The notes beneath the pieces are model-generated. The model was not told where the DNA came from. It worked only from the letters and a program-made list of their open reading frames with translations, and did no database searches. Below, one piece after another: positions 1 through 12,299 of a stretch of DNA of 64,000 nt. A program made the translations under genes and the position numbers. Each line of letters begins with the position of its first letter. Within the stretch, counting starts at the first letter, position 1. Location of the stretch: positions 328,700,305 through 328,764,304 of the forward strand of contig CM042689.1 in assembly GCA_023614405.1 (NCBI GenBank). The letters run 5' to 3'. This DNA is from Avena insularis (Eukaryota > Streptophyta > Magnoliopsida > Poales > Poaceae).

Positions 1-180
1 TTGGCCTTGGCCCAACTACCTAATTTGGTGCTACGGTGGAAGCTGGCTCATGGGGAAGTTGGAAAAATTTGCTTTCTTCTCTCCTGGTCTAGTGGCTGCT
101 GTTATAAACTTGCATGCAATACTTGTTTATTTATCAGTAACCATTCATGGTTTGTTCTCTCTTTGTTGATTGTCTCTAAT

Positions 181-238
181 TTTAGCATACCTGACGAGAT
201 ACGATATCGACAAGTTTTCTGTTCACGCCTCAGACAAG
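181..238 (-). repeat. 58-bp inverted copy of 17982-18039
   Basis: The reverse complement of this segment matches 17982-18039 at 56 of 58 positions by eye. Both differences are C/T changes at CpG or TpG sites. The match ends abruptly on both sides. In each copy it includes the same splice-donor-like GTCAG|GTATGC, read on the - strand here and on the + strand near the cyclin gene. It may be a duplicated UTR exon or a shared small repeat. Confidence 0.7.
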
Positions 239-240
239 AA

Positions 241-290
241 GAAGCTAGTAGATATAAGAAGAAGCTAGTAGATATAAGAAGAAGCTGGGC
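241..290 (+). repeat. 20-bp tandem repeat, about 2.4 copies
   Basis: The unit GAAGCTAGTAGATATAAGAA occurs at 241-260 and 261-280, with a partial third copy GAAGCTGGG from 281. It directly abuts the 58-bp inverted segment. Confidence 0.9.
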
Positions 291-595
291 CGGCCCAGGA
301 GGCTGGTGCGGGCGAGTCGTACTATCACTCGCATTAAGCGATACACACTTACATATCAGGATGCCACTGGACACGGACGTCCGCGGATCCGTTTGTCCAT
401 GTCCGTGTAAATTGCCTAAACGGAGTCGCGGACGGGCCGCATAACCCAAGCGGACTCACGGACACTAATTGTTTAGTCCGCTACATCCGTCTATCCAGCT
501 AAGAACAGAGTAGGATAGGGCAAACTCGTCATCCCGTTCGCGCCTGGTACGCCCGATACCTCTCAAAAGCCCATCGCCCGCTCATCGCGTCCAAA

Positions 596-1079
596 GGACA
601 TGGTTATACCAGCGGTGCATGACCTCGGCATACCTAGTCCAGCCAAGGAAGGCCCACGGCAAAAATCGTTGGCCCATGAAGACTTTCTGGTGGCCCAGTC
701 ACTTGGTGCCTTCGGATCCTTGAAGAGCATGAATAGAGTAGATAGGAAATTCAAAGGGTAAAACCCTAGAACTCAGAATCGACTAGGTCTATGCCCGGAC
801 TCCCTAAGTCTATATAAAGGCCAGGATGGAACGACCTAGATCTCTCGACTCATACTTTCGCATACACATTTCCACGCCAGATTGCATCTGCGCTCAGAAC
901 CTTCCGGTTCCAGAATCAAGAGCGGAACAAGCGAGTAGGGTTTTCCCTCGGGGCACGAACACAGGTAAACCACTGTCCTCGTGTTGCTTGTTTGCTAACC
1001 GCTCCACGATCTCCAGATCCCCATCTTCTCCAAAACCCAAGTCCATAACAATGGGCATTGATGAGATCAAACCTTGTCA
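596..1079 (+). repeat. 5' LTR of element 1
   Basis: It starts GGACATGGTTATACC, where the TG of the family's TGACATGG start has become GG, and ends ACCTTGTCA. It aligns throughout with 12300-12792 and with the LTRs at 26509-27010 and 38834-39327. A TATATAAA box lies at 811-818. Confidence 0.9.
811..818 (+). promoter_or_regulatory. TATA box in 5' LTR of element 1
   Basis: TATATAAA follows CTAAGTC, and the same motif is conserved at 12522-12529 and in both LTRs of the second copy. It marks the U3/R promoter of the retrotransposon. Confidence 0.7.
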
Positions 1080-1081
1080 AT

Positions 1082-1098
1082 TGGCGCCGTGTCGGGAA
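1082..1098 (+). other. Primer binding site of element 1
   Basis: TGGCGCCGTGTCGGGAA begins two bases after the LTR. The first nine bases fit the 3' end of tRNA-Asp, as in many plant Gypsy elements. The second copy at 27013 has TGGCGCCGTCTGTGGGAA. Confidence 0.75.
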
Positions 1099-1099
1099 C

Positions 1100-3140
1100 T
1101 GGGCGCTGATTGCGATCGTGGACGGTCCCAACCCGACCGATCGATCTACAACTCTGCAAAGACGGAGAGTCATCTCCTCTTCGGCGCTTCGACTTCACCG
1201 CCATCGCCGGCCACCATGAAGGACTTGAGCCCGTGGCGACGGACTCGAAATCTGCTCGAGCTTCGCTCAGGGGGCAACCGCACCTCCGCCTCCTGGCGGG
1301 TGCCTACCATCAATCAGGCCCGCTTCATGGGCCCCGCATCCCGTCTCGCACAACATCATCGCAGATGACTCCTCTGACGGCGGTAGCAACTCCGATCTGT
1401 GCGATCCGCCATCGGATCACGAGGACCTACGGTTCCGGATCCGAAAACTGCGGTAGCGGGACAATCTCTGGCGCTACCAATGCGCGATCATCAAAGCGAC
1501 GTGAATCGAGCACCCAACCCGCCGCTAACCCGCCTAAGCGAAGCGGTGGGAGCGGAAGCCAATCTCCCCCACCCGAAGGGGAAAACAACGGCGGCCACGT
1601 CATCCGTCTTAGCAAAGAAGGATGGACCCAGTCCATGCCGTGGCAGTAACATAATATCGCCGCAGACGCCTCGCGGATATCTTGATGGTTTACCACCGCT
1701 CTGATCGAGGAGCACAAGAAGCGGTCAAGATGCAAGAGGTGCTTGACAAACGCAAACAAGCGACCTCAGAGTCGGTAGCGACGAGTCGCGCTCTCCGCCA
1801 TATGGGCATCGGCTCCAGCTCGAGCGCCAACCTGTGCAACAAGCACCTCTCGGATGGAGAACATGGATCCCGGGAGCCGCGAGTTGACGCGAACTCTCCA
1901 CACATCCTTCATGGAGATGGGCGCCGACAACGTCATCCCGAAAACGCCGCAGGCTGCGATCATGGCAGCCAATGCGTATCTCGCGGCCCACCCACCTCCC
2001 GAGGGGAACCCGAAGAGGGCCATGCACAAGTCCGCACTTACCGGACTCGGACTCGTTGGAGCCGCGCTCCACCAGGAAGCTCCCAAGGAGCCGAAGAAAG
2101 CTCCGGTCGAGTTCGACGCAGCCCCCACCCTTCATCGAAGAGGAGGAACATGACCTTCCCGAAGGAAGAAGAGTTCGCGACGCCGACCGCGACTTCTGAC
2201 GCCGGAAGATGCGCCACATAAAATCGACAAAGCGCGAGCTAAGCGCGCATGCTCGTCTCAATCTGAGATGGACGAAGACGAAGGAGAACTCTGCGAGTCC
2301 GATGCTTCAGCCAGATCCGTCCGGCGACACGGATCTGCTAAATTTCAAACTTCCTTCGGATACTCAAGTTCGGCACTCAAGACCCAAAGGCTTGGCTTAG
2401 CGATCACTTATCATCCGTCAACCGCACGGTGGAAACAAGAGACCGCCATGCAATGCCTTTTCACGCAATGCCAGCGACCGGATCGCTCGGACCTATCCTC
2501 GTGGTCCATCCGGTGGGATGAGCTATCTTACAGCTTCATCCAAACTTCAAGGCACCAAAGAAAGGCCCGCCTCAATCGAAGAATTGCGACTGCACTCGTG
2601 AGCAGGCGAATCCATTCGCCGTACATACCTGTTGGTCCAACACAAAGAACTCCGCACATCTCCGGGCAAGAGGGCCATCGACGCTTCCGGACGGTGTCAG
2701 CGCCAAGACTTCAAGGAGGAACTTGGACGTCAAACTCAAAACGCCGATCACCTCATGGACATCGCCATGTGTTGGGCGACGGAGAAGACTCCATTCACCG
2801 AGCACAATCGGAAGAAGAGGGCGACTATTATGGTCGACGGCGAGGCGCCGTAGCAAGAGAAGATCGCGCGTCTCGACGATCGCGACGGACCCGACATGGT
2901 CGCGGCGCTCACGCCGATCACCGAATAACGCCAACCGCAATAGCGGAGGATACCGCGGAGAAACTTCGCGATGGAGACGCCAATGTGTAGCCTGCGGCAA
3001 CGCCATGACGCGATAACGCAACCCTCAAAGATACGAAAAACTTTCGGTCCATGCACCATCCATTTCTACATCGACAAGCGTGATGGCAAAAGAAAGGCGA
3101 GCCACATGCTCAAGGATTGCCGCGAGTTCGAAGCTCGGTG
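1100..3140 (+). pseudogene. gag remnant of element 1
   Basis: Aligns by eye to the gag region 27020-29137 of the second copy but is broken into many short frames. Recognisable pieces include an EEHKK/QEVLDKRKQA-like segment near 1708-1770, an HPPPEG-like segment near 1990, and a capsid-like region around 2400-2800. The zinc-knuckle-like end (GPCTIHFYIDK...LKDCREF) at about 3050-3130 keeps its last cysteine (3118-3120), which the second copy has lost. Frameshifts occur every few tens of bases. It would have encoded the structural Gag that packages the element RNA. Confidence 0.75.
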
Positions 3141-3329
3141 AAAGCATGGTGCAGATGAGGCGAGAAGCTCCAATCCTGCGTTGAACGCACTCGCCCAGTG
3201 AGATAGCGATGGAGCTCCTCCACCGCCACATGGGAGGCCCGAACCAACCGGTCGCGCACCGCGAACAATCTTTGGGAACGGGTATCCCGCCGAAAGAACC
3301 GATGATCCGAAGGGGCTCCCTACGAATAG

Positions 3330-3950
3330 GGTGCGAAGAAAATCACCCGACAGATCAACCTAGCCGTGGCAACTCCGCGCCATCCCCGAGTACCTCGGCG
3401 GATCGAGTCTGCATCACGCGTTCACTCGTTCGGATCACCTTGCGGATCCCTCGCCCAGTCATCTTATACAGTCTTTGGAGGCCTGGTCGGAGGTTTCGAG
3501 ATGAGTCGCGTCTTCATGGACGGCGGCAGCGGCATCGACCGATGTTCGCAAGCACTCTAGCAGAATGCGGATCCGCGGTGCGACTGGAACAATCGACACA
3601 ACGTTCCACGGCATCGTTCGAGGAAGGGCATATTTCCTGGCAAGATATGGCTCGACGTCATCTTGACAAGCCGGACAACTTCCGGCGGAACGGCTCGAAT
3701 TCAAAGTGGTGGGTAGCCATCACGGTACCACGCCATCCTCGGGCGTGTAGCATTCGCAAGGTTCTGTCATCCCACATTATGCATACCGCTACTCAAGATT
3801 CCAGACGAAGGCGTCATCATAGTCCACGGAGCTTCACCCGTCGGACCAATGCGACGAAGAATTCAATGAATCTCCCAATCATTCGGTATGCGAGGAGCTC
3901 CTTAGGCTCCGCGAGGTGACGGACAATGGGGCACTTCACGCACGACAAAC
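3330..3950 (+). pseudogene. Aspartic protease remnant of element 1
   Basis: The segment SRVFMDGGSGID at about 3501-3540 contains the DGGSG form of the retropepsin active site, matching VFMDGGSGIN in the second copy. Sequence on both sides aligns with 29350-30060 but shifts frame repeatedly. The enzyme would have cleaved the Gag-Pol polyprotein. Confidence 0.7.
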
Positions 3951-4059
3951 GCACATGACATGTCTTTCGACTCCACGGTCAACACAAAGAAGGTGCGAGT
4001 CCACCCGACGGATGCCTCCAAGACGGCGTTGATCGCCAACGACCTCGACAAGAGGAAGG

Positions 4060-5830
4060 CCGCGCGTTGAATTCCTCCATGGCTGAAATCTTCGCTGGTG
4101 TCCTGCGGACATGCCAGAGTTCCTGTGGAATTCACCGAGCACGCACTCAACGTCTTTCCAGACACCAAGCCTGTCAAGCAGTCCATCCAAAGACTGTCCG
4201 AGCCACGAGCCGAAGCTATCGGCAAGGAAATCAACAGACTACTCGCTGCAGACTTCATCAGGGAAATTAAAGAAAGCGAGTGGCTTGCAAACACACTCAT
4301 GGTCCCAAAGAAGGACACGGACATCCTGCGGATGTGCGTGGATTTCATGTCGCTAAACAAGCCGCCTAAAGGACCACTTCCCCTTCCTCGGATCGACCGG
4401 ATCATCGATTCGACCGCAGTTGCAAGAAACTCTCCTTCCTCGACGCCTACTCGGCTACAACGGTCGACTCAAGGTTGAAGATCGAGAAAACGGCGTTTAT
4501 CACACCGCTCGGAGTATTCGCTACAACACAATGCCTTTCGGGCTAAGAACGCAGTGTCACGTACGGCGATGCATGCGAGCTGCCTCAAGGACCGGATCGG
4601 TCGCAATGTTCAAGTCTATGTTGGCGACATAGTCATAAAAACCCGGGAGGCAAGGACACTTATCGACGATCTCCGCGAGGCGTTCGACAACCTTGATCGC
4701 TGAGGATCAAGCTCAACCCGAAAAGTCGCCTTGGCGTCCCATCGGTCACCGCTTGGGTACTTCATCTCCTCGAGGATCGAGGTGAACCGAAGAAAATCGA
4801 GCCATCATGGCGATGGAGAAGCGAAAAACATCAAGGGTGTCCGGTATCGCAGGACGAATAAGCGGCATTGAGCAGATTCATCATCGCATGGGCGAGAAGG
4901 CCTTGCCATTCTACCGGTACGCAAGGCGGATAAATTCAGTGGACGCTCAAGCCAACGATGCATTCGAAAGCCTCAGCGGCTCCTATCCACCTCGCCGTCT
5001 TGGTCACGCCAAAGGGCGCGAGACTGCTACTCAGACATAGCAGCCACACACCGGTGGTCAACACTGCACTAGTGGTCGACGACCGAAGAAGGCAAGACCC
5101 ACGGGTCCAAATACCAATCTACTACCTCAGCGAGGTAATCGACACCAACAAAGCGGAGGTACCCTCACTGATAAGCTTCGCCTACGCGTGTTCATGACGG
5201 CTCGGCCGAGCCATTACTTCCGGGAGCACCGGTGATGGTCGTCAACGAGGCACCTGACAGATCTGAATAACCCAGAGGCCACGGGACGCGTGGCCCTACG
5301 GGCATCGGTATCACCCCTGGACATCATCTATGAGAAGCGACTGCATCAAGTCTCAAGTCCTCCGGACTTCCTCGTACATTGGATGGAGCCGCAATGCCAG
5401 ACATCCCGGACATGTCGCGATCATGGACCATGCACGCCAGCGGCTCCAAGCGAAAAGGGAGCGAGGCCGGGTCATCTTGACCTCACATGAGGCGACCGGA
5501 TGAATCGTCCTCCGGATGAAATTCCGAGCCTCAACAATGAGGCGAATCGAAGCCCTCATCCACGGCATGAGAATGGCAAAGATCTGCGCGCAACGCGCTG
5601 GTCATCTGGTGACTCCAACCTCGTCGTCCAGACGATGAACGAGCGCGACGCTACGCCGAAAACATGATCGCATACCGCGCACTCTACAACACACTCGAAG
5701 GAGAATTCGACGGTTGCGAGCTTCAGCACGTTGGAAGAGAAAGCAACGAGGAGGCCGACAGACTCGCCAACATCGGCTCCACCTGCGCAAAGGTGCCACC
5801 GGGTGTGTTCCTCGAACAGATCTGCGTGCC
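4060..5830 (+). pseudogene. Reverse transcriptase and RNase H remnants of element 1
   Basis: The RT fingers region KESEWLANTLMVPKKDTDIL is readable at about 4270-4330. The active-site YVDD is changed to YVGD at 4617-4628 (GGC for GAC), removing a catalytic aspartate. From 4810 to 5250 lies the connection and first RNase H-like region (MGEKALPFY, then IYYLSEV near 5117). From 5660 to 5780 lies the archaeal-type RNase H tail (ESNEEADRLANIG). Several frameshifts separate them. This domain order (RT, RNase H, second RNase H, integrase) is the Tat arrangement. Confidence 0.8.
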
Positions 5831-5929
5831 ATGCATCAAGCGGAAATTCCCCAAGGGATCACCCGAAGAAGCAGAACACTCGGGGGCTACGCTGCCCAAG
5901 GACATGAAGGACCGAAATCGGACACGAGG

Positions 5930-7146
5930 CGCCATGGTCAACCTAATGCAGTCATGGCGGTCGAAGAAACTTGGACGCGACCATACCTCCGATTCTTGAT
6001 AAACAGAGAAGCGACAATGGCGACGGATGCGGCGCATATCTCGTCGGCCAAAAGCCTTCACCATCATCAATAGCGAAATGTAAGCAGATACGGTGTACTA
6101 CAAAGGTGCGTCACCATCGGTGACGGAAAGCCATCCTCCAAGACATCCACGAGGGCATCTGCGGCCATCACGCAGCAAGCGCCTTTGTCGCCAAAGCTCT
6201 ACGAGTCGAATTCTCTTGTAACGGCCATGAGCGACGCAAAGGACATCGTCTGAAGATATGCAGGTGCCAACGGTTCGCCGACAAACCGCGACGCACCGGT
6301 CGAGCTCGACCCATACCTATAGCTTGGCCCTTTGCTCAATGGGGCCTCGACATGATTGGCAACCGCCAAAGTCCTCGAAAGGGGACACGTCTACCTCCGG
6401 TCGCGATGACAAATTCACCAAGTGGGTCGAGGCCATGCCGTCACCAACCAAAAGGGCAAAACTGCCGTCAAGTTCTTGAGTCCATTGTTCTATGTGTTCG
6501 CATCGCGCAACATCATCACCGACAATGGATCGAACTTTATCTCAAGGAGTTCGGGACTTCTGCGAAGGCCTCGGATCAACATCACGTGCGCCTCGATGGC
6601 ACACCGCAAACAAGCGGGCAAGTGGAAAGGCCAGCGGCCTAATCGGCGCCGGTATAAAGAAGCGCCTCATGAGTCCACTCGAGCGGAAAAGTGGAGCACG
6701 GACGAAAGAGCTACCATCCGTACTGTGGAGCTTACGGACTACGCCAAACAGCTCCACCGCCTACACGCCGTTCTTCATGGTACACGGAGCCGAGGCCGTG
6801 CTACCGGCCAACGCCACCGAGTTCCGGTCGTCTGACGGCTCAATCCACGATAAGCGATGCCGTCGACACACTCGACGAAGCAAGAGACGTAGTGACGACT
6901 CGATCGGTGTACCGGTGAGTCTCCGCAACTACCACGTACCGGCTACGCCCAAGGTCCTTCGTCGAAGGAGACCTCGTCTTGCGACTCAAGCAAGAGCGAC
7001 CGAAGAAATTCGAGTCGCCATGGGAAGGACCCTACATCATCACCGAAGTCATCCCAGGTGACGCCTATCGCCTCAAGCACGTGGAATCTAGAGTCGCATA
7101 CTCCAACCCATGGAACATCGCACACTTACGGCGATTCTACCCATAG
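5930..7146 (+). pseudogene. Integrase remnant of element 1
   Basis: An H2C2 zinc-binding part is visible near 6140-6280 (HEGICGHHA). The core includes QWGLDMIG, with the first catalytic Asp codon intact at 6349-6351, and ITDNGSNF at about 6510-6540. The C-terminal part ends at the stop 7144-7146 in the same context as the stop at 33329-33331 of the second copy. Several frameshifts break the frame, but the first Asp survives here while the second copy has Tyr. Confidence 0.8.
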
Positions 7147-7500
7147 TTACCTACCACTTTACTTTCAATAAGGCTTTTCAGCCAAGGCTATTCGGCCGAA
7201 TAATGTACTTCCTCCATTACGATATAAATAAAGCTAAGTGTCTTGCCCCAAAATTTCATTTCGTTATTTGCAACTTTACTTTATGCTACAAACGCACTCG
7301 GGGGCTCCCCCACCTCACGATTTTCATCAACTGAGAATCACACGTGTACACCCTGAGTAGCTGACAACGTCAGGCAAACGAAAAGGACACGTACTCAAAC
7401 AAAGCACTGCGTGCTCACAATAAACATAAACCTTTTTAACACAGGGCACAACACGCCCAGTCAAAATATACAAATTTTACATCTACCTCTTTTACAGGTA
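7147..7500 (+). other. Non-coding spacer after integrase, element 1
   Basis: Contains CACTCGGGGGCTCCCCC near 7297-7314, a motif repeated through the 3' region of both copies. No sense coding frame of note. It matches 33332-33704 in the second copy. Confidence 0.6.
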
Positions 7501-10500
7501 CTACCTATTCTGAAGAATAACTTGAGCGTACTGCCTTACAGCCTCATAATGCGGACGCATATCCCACTCGCCACCATCCGGCCGAAGAGGTGGCCCAGCT
7601 GCTACAACAGACAAATCTACATCAGGCCGGTGCAGCCTCACAAGGGACAAAGCAGCCTTCACGCCCGCAACGAGCTGTTGCCACACCAACTCCTTGACAT
7701 TGCTCACACTTCGAAACTTCGACAGAAGACCCGCAAGGCTTGTTGGTACAGCATCCAATGGAAACATGACATGCAACACTGAGGCAAGCGGCGTGCACTG
7801 ACGAAGCACCGCGAAACTGGTGCACACGATCTTGCACGTCGCCCGGCGCCATGGCGCGGTCACGATCCATCCGTAAGAAGCCGACCTCCATGTCCTGTTG
7901 AGTCAAGCAATTGACCCGAACAATGACACGCCCTTCTCTTCCCTCGAAGCAAGGTTAGAACTGCGACAATTGCACAAAATAAGAGGCAAGGCCAAGGCTC
8001 ATTTGAAGAACTGATACAGCTCGAAACAAAGAACAACTTACATTGAAGCCGCCGAACCCAAGTAGTTCCGCCATCAAGTACTCCTCTCTGTTGCCGCGAT
8101 CCGCCTTGGACTTCCAAACATCGCCGTGACCTCGCAACCCAAGCAACTCCCTCTCAAGACTACGAACACGATCCCGAAGAAAAGCGAGTTGCAAGGAATC
8201 ATCCAAAGATAGACGCAGAATGCTACTGCAGCGAGGTGTCAACGGGTCAAGACCAAGGAACCTAGCAATGAGAAAAGCAAAGGACATAAACATTCGATAG
8301 AGAAGAGCACAACTCAGAAGAGTTCATTAAGCATATAAAGGCCACTACGTGGCACAATGATTGCGTTCCTCGCAAATATTTACAACAAAAGAAGACTACA
8401 AACTATCCTACATCTACAACGCCTAAGACGCGGCACCTTGAGTAGCCTCGGAGCCGGATTGCCTCGTCCTGGCCTCCCCCTGTTGCCGCAGAAGATACTC
8501 GAAGCAGATCAATGAGCTTTGGCCCATATAAACTGCGGTGACGAGGATAGGCGACAAAAAGCTACCTCGGATCCATCCGCTGATGCGTCGCATCCGGAGG
8601 TGATCTGGAAGGTCGGCTCGCTCCTGCCGCCAAAGCCATCGCCAAACGACGGACGCCGATGCTTTTGTGCTTATGCGCTGCAGCGCTTCGGTGATAGGTC
8701 CTCTGCCAGCCGAGCGTCAACATCATCAAGGGCGTCGCCCCAGGGACAAGCTCCTTGTAGAAGCGGCCAAGGACTTCCTTCGCCTTGGCAAGGGAGCGAC
8801 GATGGTCTTCTTGCGATCTTCGACCGCAGTAGCATCATCTAGAGCACTCCGTGCTCCGAGCGCCATGGTCAAACTCGATACTGCGGCATCCGAGGCAAAA
8901 CAAAAAGAAGACTAAGGACGGTAACAAGAAGAAAGGCAAGAAAACGAAAATACGTAGCAAACATAAGGCACTCACCAAACAGCCTTGGCGTGCCATGAGC
9001 TTGTCGGCCACCTCTCTTTCACGCAGCGATGCAGCCATGGTAGTAGCTGCTCCTCGCGGTCCGTAGCCTCCTGCTGCAGACGTTCGCCGCTTGCCTTGGC
9101 CAGCTCGGCTCAAAAGCGCTCGCCGCATCAAGGCGTCCTCGGCCTTCTTCTCCGATTGACAAGGCTCTTCTTGAGAGCGTCGATCTCACGGAGAGAAGTA
9201 TTATGCTCCTCTGCATCCAAAACAATCAAACATCGAAGCGGATGTAAATAAAGGAAAGAAGCACCCAAAGTATACGAGTACCTTGAAGTGTTGGAGGTTG
9301 GCCTCCGACCAGCGCCTCGCACTCAAGCATTGCTTCCTGCACAAAAGGTCGCAGGAAGAAGAACCACCATTCGTAAAAGGACTGGCTACGCCCAACAAGA
9401 GAAAGCAAGAAAACGACTCACACGAAAACACTCGGGGCTCACGATGATGAGCGACTTACATGATCCAACGGTGATCTTTGAAGGCCATTGGCGAAATTCG
9501 AGTATGACCACCGCACCTCCTGCATAGGAGGGTTCGAGCAGCGACGCTGCCACCGTCTGGAGGAGACGCAACCTTCGACTCTCCCATCATCTCCCGAGCA
9601 CCATCACTGGAGGAGTCGTGGGAGGAGTGCACCACGAAATATTTAGCATAAGAACAAAAAGTCAACAAGTAAATCTGAAAGATAAAGGAAACTTACGAGT
9701 CCAATGAGCTCAGTCGAAGATGAGGAGTCCTTCTGCTCTCTTCTCCACCTTCTTCTCTTCCTTCTTCTCTTCCTTCTTCCGCCCATTTGGCGGGCGCGGC
9801 CTGACACCGCATGTGAATGGCGAGAATGGAAGAGCCTCCATGCCCGCCACCGTGACACTCAAGGCATAGGGTTTCGAGTCGGAGTCGAGGCATCCGAAGA
9901 CTCACTGGAGCTCCGTGATCGTTTGCGTGTATGGTCCTCGCCGACTTCGTCGGCATCTTCCGCCGGAGATCGCAAGCGACGGCTCGGACACGGAATCCAC
10001 CACGCCATTATCCGGCATTCGGATATTTTTCAGCAATGGCGGTACCATGCGGCGCCTTGAAGCTCGCAAAACAAGAAGGACTTTGTTAGCAAACAAAGGA
10101 AAATAAATCTGTGATCGACGAAAGCGCTTCGCCGCACAAATCTACACTGAATGGAGCGATAACGCCAAGAAAAGCGGTAGTCGGCGACTTCCACGATTTC
10201 CTCTCCGGCCTTGAACTTCAGAAGCGAAGGGCCTCAAGATCCCCGGAGATTTTCTCACCAAACCCTCGTCGGATCACGGCGCCCGAATAAAGAAACATCG
10301 GTGCGCCTAGCTCGGAGAGGTCGCACCGACGCCGAGAAACGTGCGGATGATATCCACGCCGTTCACTTCCTTCTCCTAATCAACTGGAGATCCTCCACCG
10401 ACGGTAAAGGGCCTCTATCTCCGCCACCTCGCCATCCAAGATCTTGTTTTTCCAAGACCTTTTCGCTCAATCTTTTGGGAGGGTCAAAGGAACAAGACCA

Positions 10501-11060
10501 AAATCTTGCCCGTGCACTACGGAGTCGCGGATATAAAACCATCGCCTCCGCCAAGATCGACAGATTCGGACATGGAAAAGGAAAAGAAAAGCGATTGGGG
10601 CGGGGAGATGATGCAACCCCAATGGGATAAACACCATTCGAACAGACCGCCTCTTCACGGAATAAAGTTTGAAGAGGCCAAAGCGACTCAATGCCGAGCC
10701 AAAGACTGCAGAAGTGATGAAACAAGCAATGTGAAGAAGAATTGGGCGAAAGATGATGAAGTGGATGCCATAGAGAAAGAGATCCACGAAGGAAGTTGTG
10801 GATCGAAAGGAAAACCACGCATAACGGCGCGAAACATAACCCGATACCATTTGGGGGACGGGATTACCTCGTCGAAGTCTGACGGCCTCCTATCCTCTGG
10901 ATCAAGCCCGCCATGAAGTTTTATGGAGATCACTCTCCGCGTCTCGATCGCCGCCAACCACCGTCGGTGACACGGTAGCGGTGGCGCTTTTCTTTCCTCG
11001 GCGCCGGTACCAACCGCAGATGATGACTTCTTTGATTTCCCATTCGCTACTAACGCCGCG
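7501..11060 (-). pseudogene. Antisense gene remnant in 3' region of element 1
   Basis: This strand aligns with the antisense gene at 33705-37525 in the second copy. Readable pieces include DMEVGFLRMDRDRAM (near 7860-7900), a RSLERELLGLRGHGDVWKSK segment (about 8090-8160) and REIDALKKSL (about 9150-9190). A region near 10370-10760 matches the WLGIE...YPIG...RWFY part of the better copy. The frames are broken by many indels and splice sites are not convincing in this copy. See the second copy for structure. Confidence 0.6.
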
Positions 11061-11521
11061 GTGAGAGCGCGAAGGAAGATGGAAATGTGGAAGGAAATTC
11101 CAGGTACGCAAGAATCGATGGAGCACAAGGAGGCGGTGAAAACAAGAACCGATGGGGTGAAAACAACCGCAACTTTCCCCAATGATTATAACGACGAGGG
11201 CGATGCAGCGGCCGCCCATCCGAAGACCTAACGCCAACGGCAGATCGACCATACACGTGTCGAGATCACAACGAACCGTCGTTACCACGCCGCCCACTCT
11301 GGCGTGGAAATCGAGGCGACGCCGTAATTATCTCCCCGGCGTGACGGTCAATTCAAGGTCGCAAGTGGGACCCACGTTCGCCCGATAAGTCATCTTCGGG
11401 CGCAAAGACGCTTGAGGTCATTTGATCGTCAAGACGATGTCATCAAAAGCTATACTAGCGAGAATTACAATTTCTTCTACAAAGCTAAGAGTACTCACTC
11501 GAATCTACGATTCGACTAAAT

Positions 11522-12299
11522 ACTCGGGGGCTACTCCTATTAGAGCGCTGGCCGCGCACCCGAAGGATGAATACTAACTGTTTCTTTGAGTCCTACGTCG
11601 AGTCTGCGACTCCACTACGGACTCGGGGGCTACTCCCATAGGGAGGAAGGATTTAAGCATCCGAATTTTTTTTGTGTCCTACGGACTTAACAACTGAACG
11701 ATGTCTGAACTAAAGTCTCCGCTCGAGTCTAGGACTCAAACAGACACTTGGGGGCTACTCCCATAGGGAGCGCTGGTCGCGCACCCTATGAATTCTTCGA
11801 CTGCGATCTTTTGGATCCGCATGCAAAAACTTTTCAGCCATTCTGCCCCAACAAAACGCTGAGTGAGCAACAATCTCCTAGGCCACCCGAAACACCTCCG
11901 CGGTGACAAACATTCGGATGCTATGTCTGCGACACAAAGATAAGACCTACAGATATCATCTGATGGCCTGGTAACGCTACATCAAGGCTCGCTAAGTATG
12001 AACCCGTGCCAACAGGCGCGATGAAAAATCCCGACGGACGTGTTGGGTACATCAATTAAATTCACTGGAATTCAACTCCTGTAAGTCCTTCGCGGCCTGA
12101 GTCGAATTACGCCAGCATATGACCCTGAGGAAGATCGTGTTGTTTCGTCCTAAGACAGTTAACTGACCCTGATCCGTCGGGTGAGTCAGGCACACGCATC
12201 AACCATCCCTACACACGAACTATCGAAATACATAGTTGCACCCGAAGATTTAAGAGTCCTCAGCCGAACCTACGATTCGACTGATCACTCGGGGGCTAC
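11522..12299 (+). repeat. Repeated PPT-like cassettes before the 3' LTR of element 1
   Basis: ACTCGGGGGCTACTCC or close variants occur at about 11522, 11621 and 11746, and again immediately before the LTR (about 12287-12299). The first three are preceded by GAGTCTACGACTC-like palindromes, and two or more are followed by CATAGGGAG and GCTGGCCGCGCACCC. The last copy is in the position of the polypurine tract that primes plus-strand synthesis. Confidence 0.8.

Larger units (their letters stand above)
1..595. other. Unassigned 5' flank upstream of the first Gypsy element
   Basis: No gene is recognised. Bases 1-180 are intron-like and end in a pyrimidine-rich AATTTTAG. A segment at 181-238 is an inverted copy of 17982-18039. 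A 20-bp tandem repeat follows at 241-290. Bases 360-520 are GC-rich with several GGACAC/CGGAC motifs and no ORF that resembles a protein. The short ORFs on both strands overlap each other and show no domain. The last ~50 bases may be the promoter-proximal flank of the putative gene whose ATG is at 12865, separated from it by the Gypsy insertion. Confidence 0.5.

Noticed and set aside
1..444. 147-codon ORF at the window start
   Set aside because: It runs through an intron-like stretch, a 20-bp tandem repeat and an inverted repeat; no domain, and it overlaps an antisense ORF of similar length.
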